From NCBI RefSeq assembly GCF_033807575.1, contig NC_084713.1:9860703-9924702 (forward strand): a stretch of 64,000 nt of DNA, in the 5' to 3' direction. Positions 46,741 to 56,021 of the stretch are shown here, in pieces. Made by a program: the position numbers and the translations under genes. The notes beneath the pieces were generated by a model. That model worked only from the letters and a program-made list of their open reading frames with translations, did no database searches and was not told where the DNA came from. Origin of the DNA: Cydia pomonella (taxonomy: Eukaryota > Arthropoda > Insecta > Lepidoptera > Tortricidae). How positions within the stretch are numbered: position 1 is the stretch's first letter; the number at the start of each line of letters is the position of its first letter.

Positions 46741-47227
46741 CTAAATAAATATACTTCTAAATTTCTAGTGTGTCTAAATTTTAATAAAAGTAGGACAGCT
46801 ACAAGTAGCGCAAATTGGCATCCGGCTAATGCAATAATTTATCCACTCTTCGAACTTATTCCCCGTTATTTAAAGCTTATTTGGTTTCTTATAGCGATAC
46901 TATTCATTTAAGTATTTGATTGAAAGCTAAAGTTGAGAAATTCACTCAGGAAACAATGACGAACCGAGTTTCTCAATTTATTGACTAACAGCCTAATAAC
47001 GATTTACATTTTGATACAGCGTTGTTTTGCACGCCTCGCATTTCCTTATAGGAATATACGAAACATCTTCAATTTTAATTTACTAACACCAATGAATTAT
47101 ACGAGATATTTATGAGTTTGTTGGCAGACTAACGAGACTGTATTTACATAGGTACTGTCTGTTTATTTTAGGTTCAGGTTAGGTTCATATTTTTGTTGTT
47201 AGTATGTTTTTTACATTTTGAACTCCA

Positions 47228-47600
47228 AGGCAAGCGAAAGATTCCAAAACTGAACCACAAGCGTAGCGAGTGGATCAAAAAATGGAATCTTGAACGTTAC
47301 GAGGGTTTCAGAGGGTTAAACAAATTTTGCCCCGGAGTGAAACACAAAAATTTTCACCACACCAACTCGAAGAAAATATTAACCAAAACAATACAAACCA
47401 AATCAAATCCATTTGAACGTCATTAAATACATATTTGTAATTCGAAATCATCATTCTCAATCAATTCTACTAGCTAACATAAAGAAACAACTCAAAATTG
47501 GCATCAGATTACTTTGTCCCACGTGTGGATAAAATGCAACTTTCTCATCAGTTTTTGAACAAGAAGAGAGCCTTTGTTTACCAGCTGGTGTGGTGAAAAA
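47228..47600. mobile_element. Dispersed non-autonomous element, copy 2, with TTTTCACCACACCA inverted repeats
   Basis: TTTTCACCACACCAACTC (about 47352) is inverted at TGGTGTGGTGAAAA (about 47585-47598). The internal blocks and the left extension match 15050-15395. No ORF of interest. Confidence 0.65.
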
Positions 47601-47935
47601 ATTGTTACAAATATATATTCAGGAAACGTTTTATATTCCGGTAGCTAACTTATTCCGTTTGAAAGACAATGAGCGTCATAAAACATATGTTTTATTATAG
47701 CGTGTCGCAAATCAGTTGAAACGTCACCCCCCACACCCACGCAGCAAAGAACTTAATTTACAAGTGTAATCAAAACAATGCATACATGCATTATGTATTA
47801 ACAGCCGCAATCTCCGTTACAACACATCAAACCTACATACGTCAAGCATCGTATTGTCTTACCTTATCAAGGTCTTCCATATTTTTTATTGGCGTTTTAG
47901 ACAACGTTGACTTACGTTAAATCTGTTTGTTTCAG

Positions 47936-48807
47936 ATGATGCAACGGATCTCAGTGCAGAGTCGTCCGAGATTGTCCCAGAGGTGGTGGCGGCGCCGCAT
48001 CAGCAGTGGCAGAACCAGCAGCATGAGCCTCAACCTGCGGCTTCAACGTCCGTCCAGACCGACCACTCGATCGAACTCGTCGGTGGCTCACAAACTTTCT
48101 TTCCCTCGTTCGCAAACCTCTTCGAACCCCGACAGCAAAGTGGCTACAGGATAGGCGGTTTCGGCAATCAAGAGACAGCGTACAGCCAGAAACCGCAATC
48201 ATACAGATCGTTGCTAAATTACCCTTTGTTCGGAAACTACAGAAGTCTTGATGGTTTCGGAAAGCAGAATAGCGTTGCTTCGGCGCCATTAGTAGATGCA
48301 AGCTCTAGCTTGCTTGGCTCAGGTAACTTTGGAATCATTAGAGGAGGAACTTTCTTCGCCCAAAACGACGAAGACACTGATGATTTCCACGACAGCTTCA
48401 ACTCATTCTACAACAATGGTCACGGTCGACCGTCTCTCGGATCAAGCTACATAGCCAACCCTAGACCTAATTTCAATCAAGACCAGTTCGCAAACTTTAG
48501 AGACTTTGCCGACATCAACTCCCCATCTAACTCCGCTTACTCGCATTTCATCGTCGTGTACGCCAACAAAAATGCAACGATGGACGAAATCAGCGAAGAA
48601 ACTAGACGGGTCGTTTCTGAACCTAAGAACATTATAGAGACATTAGAACGTCTAGACGAACCTAAGCCGCCAAAGATTACGAAATCTAAAGCGAAACTAG
48701 CAGCAACAAAGCAAAAGTTTAACAAAAAGGAGCAGTGGAAGAAAGCGAACTCAAAACATATAAGCCCAAAGCACGATCCGGAAGAGCCGCTGCTAGCTTT
48801 AAGTTAA
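47936..48807 (+). CDS. Terminal coding exon of an unrecognised host gene
   Basis: A good acceptor (ATCTGTTTGTTTCAG) at 47935 opens a frame that begins with two bases of a split codon and then DDATDLSAESSEIVPEVV. It continues for 289 codons to a TAA at 48805-48807. No ATG starts it, so at least one upstream exon is needed. The frame has balanced composition and GC well above background. Residues are acidic and Gln-rich at the start, then Gly/Ser/Phe/Asn-rich (FANLFEPRQQSGYRIGGF; NEDTDDFHDSFNSFYNN-like). A short conserved-looking block follows, HFIVVYANKNATMDEISEE, then a very Lys-rich C-terminus (PKITKSKAKLAATKQKFNKK). I recognise no domain; largely disordered. An AATAAA follows at 49014. A phase-compatible candidate first exon is at 36195-36216. 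Confidence 0.75.
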
Positions 48808-49013
48808 AACCAGTGTAAATACAAAGACTTGCGTTACGTAAGTGATTGAAGTAGGTACCAGTAGAAATATGGTGTGACAAGTGCGTCAAGTGTCGAAACG
48901 ACGCTGCCTAAATTTAATTTGTGTGTTGTCTGTAGTCTACTTGTGTAAGCGATATGAGCTGTATGTGAGGATGAGTGAATGCGCGCGGTTTTCTATTGAA
49001 TGAGAATTCAAAT

Positions 49014-49019
49014 AATAAA
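49014..49019 (+). terminator. Candidate polyadenylation signal for the 47936 exon
   Basis: AATAAA about 207 bases after the stop codon at 48807, the first good hexamer downstream. Confidence 0.45.
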
Positions 49020-49264
49020 TTAAATTAAGAACCTTAATTAAGCTTCTAGTTTCATTTTCATGCCCCCTCAATTAATCAAGCTAAGAGATGTGCAACTGGC
49101 GATGTAATTTACAGGTGTTGTAAGTAGATTGCTGGTTACAAAATTGAACTAGATCGAATATCTACGTCTCATATTGATAAAGCAAATAATACCTCGGCGA
49201 AACTTTCGAATTATCTATTCAAGGTTCGGTCACTCACCGTCAGCTCGCCACAAGCTGCCCCCGC

Positions 49265-49680
49265 GGGTTATTATTATTATTATTGTTTTATTTATGTAGT
49301 ATAAATTATCAACATTTTTAGTATGTTTGTTTATAGTTATTCAGTCGATTCCGACACTGACGAGAAGGACCTACGTGAAGAGAGGTGAGCGGTGAAAGCG
49401 ATAGTTCATCGTCATGAACGGAGAGAGGTAGTAATTTTAGGAAGAACGTATTACGTATAACATGGATGTGACTTAATTTACATGGAAGCAGTTATAGTCA
49501 GGACTCCCGATAATCTCGATTACGATTTTATTAGACCAACACATGAGCAACCCCATAACCAACCCCATGACCACACCTTGACCAATCCATGACCATTTCC
49601 TTCAAAATCCTACCAAATCACCCATGAATGAAATAAAATATCGTTTATAATAAAATAAAAAAAAATAAAAAAATATATAC
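49265..49680. other. Non-coding sequence with a TTA microsatellite and A-rich stretch
   Basis: A short (TTA)n run at about 49268-49285 followed by GTTTTATTTATG looks like a LINE-tail remnant. A-rich low-complexity sequence at 49630-49680 precedes a SINE fragment. No gene. Confidence 0.4.
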
Positions 49681-49797
49681 TATAGGACATTGTTACACAA
49701 ATTGACTAAGTCCCACAGTAAGCTCAATAAGGCTTGTGTTGAGGGTACTTAGACAACGATATATATAATATATAAATATCTATAAATAATATAATAA
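49681..49797 (-). mobile_element. 3' part of the main SINE family, minus strand
   Basis: TATAGGACATTGTTACACAAATTGACTAAGTCCCACAGTAAGCTCAATAAGGCTTGTGTTGAGGGTACTTAGACAACGATATAT is the reverse complement of the 3' body of the SINE copies at 50987 and 54220. The head is missing. Confidence 0.8.
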
Positions 49798-50109
49798 ACT
49801 AAATTAATTAATACTATATAATAGTATGAATTAATAGCCAATATTACATAAAGTTACAATAAAATCAGAATTGTATATACAATAATGAAAAAAACTAAAT
49901 ATGACAAAAGTAGGTAGTAGTAGATATACACAAACTGGGTTTGTCAGTAGAAAAAGGCGCGAAATTCAAATATCACGTCAACACTTCGCGCCTACATTTT
50001 TTTTTTTATTTGCCGCTTTTTTCTATTACCAAGCTGATGGTGCCGTAGTATAACTAAATGACTTAACTAAGTACTTGAAGGGACAAGGACACGGTTCATG
50101 CGATGACAA

Positions 50110-50720
50110 CCAGTGTCTTATAGACCGCGAGCCAGGAACAATTTCCATGACCAATCGCCTCCCGGCTGAAAACTCGTGTAGTGGTTAACGGCTAGGTATG
50201 ATGAACCCTCGTGGACGTCAGCTGCCGCTCCGTTGATGTGTTGAGAAATGGCAGCCACCGAAACACGTAAAACAAAAAAAATGTCATCGCCTCCTGTTTG
50301 ATACTTTGTCAAATGGTTCAGATGCGGTTCTTAATTAAAAAAATCGTCAGCCGGTTATATCGCGATGGTAAGAACATCAACTGGCCGCATGAACATTTAA
50401 AAAATAAGCGCTATACCTTTTATGATAACAAAAACAAATCATGAAACTTTGCATGTAGCATTTCATCAGGCGTAATCGCCTGAAAAGCCATCAACGGATT
50501 ACGCTATTTACACATTATGCATACTTTGCCGCACATAAAGTGGTAGGCGCATATTTTTTACATGTTCATTTTACAGCTGACGGTCATTCCAGCGCGATAG
50601 AACCGGCTGACAGTTTTTAAAGTTTAAAACAGCATCTAAACTATCATCTGACAAAGTATCAAACAGGAGGCGATGACTGACGAAATATGCTCCTGGCCCG
50701 CGGTCTATTATAACAGGACC
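50110..50720. repeat. Long inverted repeat with exact 29-bp core arms
   Basis: GTCATCGCCTCCTGTTTGATACTTTGTCA at 50282-50310 is the exact reverse complement of TGACAAAGTATCAAACAGGAGGCGATGAC at 50650-50678. Outside the core a second homologous block (TATAGACCGCGAGCCAGGA / CTCCTGGCCCGCGGTCTATTATA) is also inverted but at unequal distance, so the arms have undergone an indel. The two minus-strand frames (50118-50312 and 50571-50870) run through the arms. The second (FNKNRQIIIALCQIEREYNT, then LDGPVIIDRGPGAYFVSHRL) has protein-like composition but no family that I recognise. Confidence 0.7.
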
Positions 50721-50986
50721 GTCAAGCCTGTCGGCGACTGAACGTAGTGTACTTATAGCATGGTTATAGGTATTGTATTCTCTTTCTATCTGGCAGAGTG
50801 CAATTATAATCTGCCTGTTTTTATTAAAGTATCGGGCAAGTATCCTAAGATACAGGGTGTACTGAATCATCAGTACTTAAACCCATAACCCTACTTTCTG
50901 GAGAAGTCGCAGTGAAGTAAAATATTGATATTGGGGCAGATCATGTACAAATGTATAGACAAAAGTGGAATTCAAAAAGTGGAATT

Positions 50987-51241
50987 GACGACCGGTCTGG
51001 CCTAGTGCGTAGTGCCTATGAAGCCGATGGTCCCGGGTTCAAATCCTGGTAAGGGCATTTATTCATGTGATGAGCATGGATATTTGTTCCTGAGTCATGG
51101 GTGTTTTCTAAGTATTTAAGTATTTATAAATATTTATATATTATATATATCGTTGTCTAAGTACCCTCAACACAAGCCTTATTGAGCTTACTGTGGGACT
51201 TAGTCAATTTGTGTAATAATGTCCTATAATATTTATTTATT
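50987..51241 (+). mobile_element. tRNA-derived SINE (main family), near full length
   Basis: Head GACGACCGGTCTGGCCTAGTGCGTAGTG (A box), a deletion relative to the other copies, then GATGGTCCCGGGTTCAAATCC (B box GGTTCAAATCC). The body TTGTTCCTGAGTCATGGGTGTTTTCTAAG and 3' part CAAGCCTTATTGAGCTTACTGTGGGACTTAGTC follow, with an ATTT-type tail. It is closely similar to 54220-54490. Confidence 0.9.
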
Positions 51242-51799
51242 CATATTCTCCCGAGTTTCCTATTAAAAGAATGTCCCCTGGAAGTGTATAAACGCTAAAC
51301 CTAGATTCAGCAAGTATTTTCTATAACAAGATGTGGTTTTTCCGCAAAAATATCGAAGAATTTTTCGTGTAGAATTTAATAAGCTTTAATATTTTCGTAC
51401 ACCATATTTTCCTAGATAACGTATATTTTGAGTAAAACGCGAATTTCTCCAGGATGGTACACATTTTCCAAGATGGCTACGATTCCTCGAGGTCCCCAAA
51501 TGTCAAATGGTATGGACATGAATAACGAGCCTTTTATTTACATACATACTAAATTTCAGGACTGTCCAAGAGATTGCGAGGTTTGTTCTAATCCGATTGT
51601 GCTTTTAATTATTGATACTACACGCAACTGATTAAGCTAATCTGTAACTGTAAACTGTAATAATAATAAGCTCCAGGGGTGGAAGTGAAACATGCATAAG
51701 ACGCGAGTTGGCACAACGGCTCCTAGCAGCTACTTACTTCTCTTACTAGGTAGAAAGCGACGTACACCTCCCACACCCCAAAATATTTAATAAAATGTG

Positions 51800-52051
51800 G
51801 CATTATCTATGAAAAGGGACCTTATTGTCGATGGCGCTTACGCCGCACTGCGTTGCGCAGCGTTGTATTTGTATCGGAGCATCGTTTATAACGCGGAAAC
51901 GCCATCGACAATAAGGTCCCTTTTCATAGATAACGTCACAAATAATTTATTTTTTAGCAGTTTCAGCATCGTTTATAACGCGGAAACGCCATCGACAATA
52001 AGGTCCCTTTTCATAGATAACGTCACAAATAATTTATTTTTTAGCAGTTTC
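51800..52051. repeat. 87-bp exact tandem duplication within an inverted-repeat element
   Basis: AGCATCGTTTATAACGCGGAAACGCCATCGACAATAAGGTCCC...TTTTTTAGCAGTTTC occurs at 51878-51964 and again, apparently unchanged, at 51965-52051. Its CGCCATCGACAATAAGGTCCCTTTTCATAGATA segment is also present inverted at about 51805-51838 (TATCTATGAAAAGGGACCTTATTGTCGATGGCG). The original structure is therefore a foldback element with one arm recently duplicated. The 92-codon frame across it reflects the 87-bp in-frame period. Confidence 0.85.
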
Positions 52052-52099
52052 AATTTAATATTATTTCATTGTTAATTAAGTTCAGAGCCAAGCGTTTGA

Positions 52100-52748
52100 C
52101 TGAAATTACTTTAATTTATTAACGATACGATAGTATAGTCTCAAATCACCTTTCACAATGTTATATTTTTTTAGATTTCAGATGTTTTTGACTCCGATTT
52201 CAATGCGGCCGGAGCCGCGGTAGCAGGTATTACCAGAATAAAATTAGAATACCGCATTAAGTTATGTACTTTACCGCCGGTTGTGCCAGTGCCATCTATA
52301 GTTATCATAATGCAAATACTTTAGTCCGAGTTGGTCTGACGCAGATTCTATTACTTAGTGACATCTGTTGTTCAGTAGAAGTAAAACAACGTCTCCGCTT
52401 GTATGTTGGCGGCATTGATATAACTCTAGATATAAAACGTTCCTATCAACAGTACAACCAACCTTTACTTTTGACGGTTGAAACGTAGGAACCAAGAATA
52501 CCAACATATAGGACTATTTTTTTACCAGAGGCAACATTGTATCAATCGACATTAAAAAAAAAACATTCAAGACTAAATGAAATGAAATGTGCGATTTTTA
52601 CTGTGATATGTGGATATTTTGTCGTGAATCGTATTATTCATCATATTTCTTTGTTTTATGAAGTGCCAATCTAATATATGAAGTGCTAATTCTATGTGTT
52701 AAGAGTACCTTTAGTATTTACAGTGTAAATAAATAAATATTAGCCACA
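52100..52748 (+). promoter_or_regulatory. Upstream region and 5'UTR of the PNISR-like gene
   Basis: No competing frame of note. The start codon context at 52749 is TTAGCCACAATG, good for arthropods. The leader directly upstream is AT-rich (GTGTAAATAAATAAATATTAG). The exact start of transcription cannot be fixed. Confidence 0.4.
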
Positions 52749-53037
52749 ATGTATTCCGGCAAAGATGCCGTGAACCCATCATATCCCACGCAGTGGGCCT
52801 TGAATCCTACTGCGTATCAAAACGTAGATACCAACTCGGTAGACTGGGCCGCTTTAGCTCAACAATGGATAGCTATGAAAGAGGCCGCGGCCATAGTCGG
52901 CGTGCCAACGAAGACAGACATCGAAGAAGGCGAAGCCCCCATGGAGGTGGAAAATCCCGACACAAACAGCGACGCGTCGGGGCCAGCTGACTGGAACGCC
53001 AGCTCTAACTCCTGGGGCAATAACTGGAATCAGTGGG
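52749..53037 (+). CDS. PNISR: Exon 1 of a PNISR-like (arginine/serine-rich, splicing-speckle) host gene
   Basis: The ATG at 52749 opens 96 codons plus one base, ending TGG G|GTAAGG (donor at 53038, phase 1). The protein starts MYSGKDAVNPSYPTQWALNP and has VDWAALAQQWIAMKEAAA at residues 31-48, then an acidic, Trp/Asn-rich segment (GEAPMEVENPD; SNSWGNNWNQWG). DWAALAQ-WI close to the N-terminus, after a Trp/Gln/Asn-rich start, is the hallmark I know from PNISR, an SR-related nuclear protein of pre-mRNA splicing speckles. The RS-rich C-terminus would lie beyond the window. The reading continues in phase into 59993-60083. PNISR assignment is from the N-terminal motif only. Confidence 0.75.
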
Positions 53038-54219
53038 GTAAGGCTTCTGATACCTGTCCTGTCAGTATAGTCCTATAAAGTACAAGCAGCTAGAAGTTTG
53101 CATGCAGGGGGTTCAGGTAAGTAATATATAAATCACCTCTTCATTATTTGTTGTTTCTTTATGCCTTAGGACAGGGGTAATTGGTTGTCTCTAGTTGCTA
53201 GTGAGATATACTAAGATAAACACAATTATTTACTAATTTTAGGATAGGTCTGCTATAATGTCTTCATAGATACAGTACTACAAGTTAGCTTTGATCTGGC
53301 TATAGCCATATTCCACTCATCACTCTTAAACTTGGCAGTATGGTGATGATTCTGAATACTGCTAGTAAATGAACACATCAAAAATTCTCTATTGTGAATA
53401 TGGTACCAAGTATGTATACTTAAAAAATGAGTAGCTTAACACAAGACCACAGAATAAATAGTAGTACTACCATACAGAAATGCCAATTCCTAAAAAACTG
53501 AAGTTTTACAGATATTCAAGGACAAATCATGCTGCCCCTAGGTATGGCACAATCCCTTTCGGCTATTTAGGGTTGTCAAAATTCAAGGCATTATCTTATC
53601 TGTGGTTGTGCATGCAAAGGGACAACAACTTGTGCCATTCCTAATAATTGCTCAGAGCAATGCTGAGCCGAACGGAGCCGAGAATGCCCGAAAGGATCAG
53701 TGTTGGCCCACTGACAACTCCATGAACATAATTATTTAATATAGTTATAGTAGTACTGTGGTAGTACTGGTACTTTGAGTTGAATAGTTTAGTAATCTCT
53801 AGCATTTATCTCTGACAATTACTAATGCAAAAATACACCATAAAACATGAAGCATAAAAATTCCAAGCTATTATTGATGTCAGTCTACATTACATATTAA
53901 GGCTTTTAACAAACAAAATAGAAATCTAATTTCATATCATCAGTATATTTTGTAACATGTTACTATGTTAAAACCAGCATGTTGTTGATAATTGAAGTGA
54001 TTTCACTCACCTTGAAGAAAATTAACTGGCTTGTTTTTATAGGTACTGTTATTGTTCTAAAAGGCAACATGTAACAATGATAGAGTCAGACCAGGCTAAG
54101 CTGGCAGTGATTTCGATAGTCCAGAGGGTGCAAGTGTTATTTTAAACATCAAACTTCTATTAAATTATGATGTTTACTTAACACTTGCAATGTCTGAGCT
54201 CTCAAAATCGACGATCTTT

Positions 54220-54490
54220 GACGACCGGTTTGGCCTAGTGGGTAGTGACCCTGCCTATGTAGCTGATGGTCCCGGGTTCAAATCCTGGTAAGGGCATGTA
54301 TTTGTGTGATGAGCATGGATATTTGTTCCTGAGTCATGGGTGTTTTCTATGTATTTAAGTATTTATAGATATTTATATATTATATATATCATTGTCTAAG
54401 TACCCTCAACACAAGCCTTATTGAGCTTACTGTGGGACTTAGTCAATTTGTGTAATAATGTCCTATAATATTTATTTATTTATTTTATTT
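54220..54490 (+). mobile_element. tRNA-derived SINE (main family), full length
   Basis: GACGACCGGTTTGGCCTAGTGGGTAGTGACC carries a good A box (TGGCCTAGTGGG). GGTCCCGGGTTCAAATCCTGG carries the B box. The body with GATGAGCATGGATATTTGTTCCTGAGTCATGG, an AT-rich linker, CAAGCCTTATTGAGCTTACTGTGGGACTTAGTC and an ATTT-repeat tail follow. About 270 bp. Confidence 0.9.
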
Positions 54491-54719
54491 TATAAAATCG
54501 CTGCCAACTTAGCTTAGTCTTACTCAAAACGTAAAAAATATGAAAACTAGACATTTTGTAGGAAATGTGTTTCCACTTGTTTATGGGTACATTGATATGG
54601 CATAAAGGGCCTGATATTGTAAAAGACACTTGCATTTTTTTCACACATAGCAAACACAGTACATGCCCATTATGTCACAGTTATTGTACACAATTGACGT
54701 ACACAGATATTATATATTT

Positions 54720-54895
54720 GACGACCGGTTTGGCCTAGTGGGTAGTGACCCTGCCTATGAAGCTGATGGTCCCGGGTTCAAATCCTGGTAAGGGCATTTA
54801 TTCGTGTGATGAGCATGGATATTTGTTCCTGAGTCATGGGTGTTTTCTATGTATTTAAGTATTTATAAATATTTATATATTATATATATTGTTGT
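54720..54895 (+). mobile_element. tRNA-derived SINE, 5' half, interrupted by a LINE
   Basis: Same head and body as 54220-54490 up to TATATATATTGTTGT, where the LINE starts. The missing 3' part resumes at 59101 after a duplicated 15-bp target. The SINE was therefore present first. Confidence 0.9.
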
Positions 54896-55247
54896 TTTTC
54901 CGGTTCCGGTGCTCGAACAGTTTAGCTGACTGTCAGTGCGCTCCGTAATAAATAATTCCTATCCCAGTGAAAACGAGTTAAAATTTATCGGACTATGAAA
55001 AATTCTTAAAAGAAGACATTTGCAAAGAAAGTGTAGTGAAAATATCAGTGTTTTACGCCAGGATTACGACAAAATCCTAGAAGAAATCAAATTTAAACAT
55101 AACCTCAAAACCCAAGTGTCACATTCTCAACAGAACTCCGCTACCAACATTACGGCAAGAAATTAGTGCTGCCATCACAAATACAGACAAACAACAAGAA
55201 AATACGTTCCATTCCAAGTAAACACACTAACGTTTTGTTATTGCATC

Positions 55248-56021
55248 ATGGAAGATCAAATGAACGCTCTATGGGACAAAATGAAGGCGGAATTTGACAA
55301 GCAAAAAGCTTCAATAGACGCTGTAAATGAAACTGTCCACACAACGATTTCGACAACAATAGAGGCACAATTACTACCAATCTTACAGGAAACTGACAAA
55401 TTAAAAGCTGAGAATGGTATATTAAAATCAAGAATAAAAATTCTAGAAGCAGAATCAAGAAGAAACAATGTGATTATTCACGGCGTTGAAGAAAAGGAAG
55501 TAAATAACACCGAGCTGATGGAGATTATATTGAAAACTTTGAACAACTCCTGTAAGAACCAAAATGGGGCGGAGTGGGACAAGTGGGAAATCAGTAGATT
55601 GGAAAGATTAGGGAGAAAGATTGAAAAGAAGGTCAGACCAATAAAACTAACTCTAACATTAGAATGGAGAAAAATGGAGTTACTTAGAAATAAGAAATCA
55701 TTCCCAAAAAATATAAAAATAACGGAGGACTACACAAAAGAGGTTCTCGAAGAAAGAAAATCACTCATTCCAAAAATGATCGAAGCAAGAGAGGCAGGAA
55801 AGTACGCTATCTTAAAACACAATAAGCTAATAATAAAAGATAAAATCGAGCCGAAAAATGATAAAAGGAAAAGGGTACCATCCTCACCCCCTTCCACACC
55901 ACCGAACAACTTCGGGAGAGCAGACAATCAGGAAAAAATTGATCAACCTGCAAAGCAATCAAAATTCAACCATTTAACGAATAGAAGCAACTCACCCATT
56001 GAAGCTCAATCAAAAAACTAG
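55248..56021 (+). CDS. LINE ORF1 protein (257 aa), coiled coil plus RRM-like domain
   Basis: The ATG at 55248 starts a heptad-rich segment (residues about 5-75: MNALWDKMKAEFDKQKASI...), predicted as a coiled coil for trimerisation. NNVIIHGVEE (about 79-88) begins an RRM-like RNA-binding core, followed by ISRLERLGRK, VRPIKLTL and a C-terminal ITEDYTKEVLEERKSLIPKM-type domain that resembles the L1 ORF1p-like fold. The last 50 residues are basic and Pro/Ser-rich. The product would bind element RNA as a chaperone. The stop TAG at 56019-56021 is directly preceded by A_AAA_AAC in the ORF1 phase. The ORF2 frame, -1 relative to ORF1, is open from 56003. Confidence 0.85.
   Translation: MEDQMNALWDKMKAEFDKQKASIDAVNETVHTTISTTIEAQLLPILQETDKLKAENGILKSRIKILEAESRRNNVIIHGVEEKEVNNTELMEIILKTLNNSCKNQNGAEWDKWEISRLERLGRKIEKKVRPIKLTLTLEWRKMELLRNKKSFPKNIKITEDYTKEVLEERKSLIPKMIEAREAGKYAILKHNKLIIKDKIEPKNDKRKRVPSSPPSTPPNNFGRADNQEKIDQPAKQSKFNHLTNRSNSPIEAQSKN
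56012..56018 (+). promoter_or_regulatory. Candidate -1 ribosomal frameshift site A_AAA_AAC at the ORF1/ORF2 junction
   Basis: In ORF1 phase the codons are TCA AAA AAC TAG. The heptamer A AAA AAC fits X_XXY_YYZ exactly and abuts the stop. Slipping back one base continues CTA GAA ACC into the ORF2 frame, which has no in-frame ATG before the endonuclease core. No strong stem sits 5-9 nt downstream. A 7-8 bp stem ATTCCCC/GGGGAAT lies further away at 56101-56132. Confidence 0.45.

Noticed and set aside
47927..48154. 75-codon frame starting at the ATG ATG just after the splice acceptor
   Set aside because: It is an out-of-register reading of the exon; the 289-codon register is longer, ends at a proper stop and has better composition.
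54220..54300. Functional tRNA gene
   Set aside because: A and B boxes are present, but the acceptor and anticodon stems do not fold and the sequence continues into a SINE body with several copies in the window.
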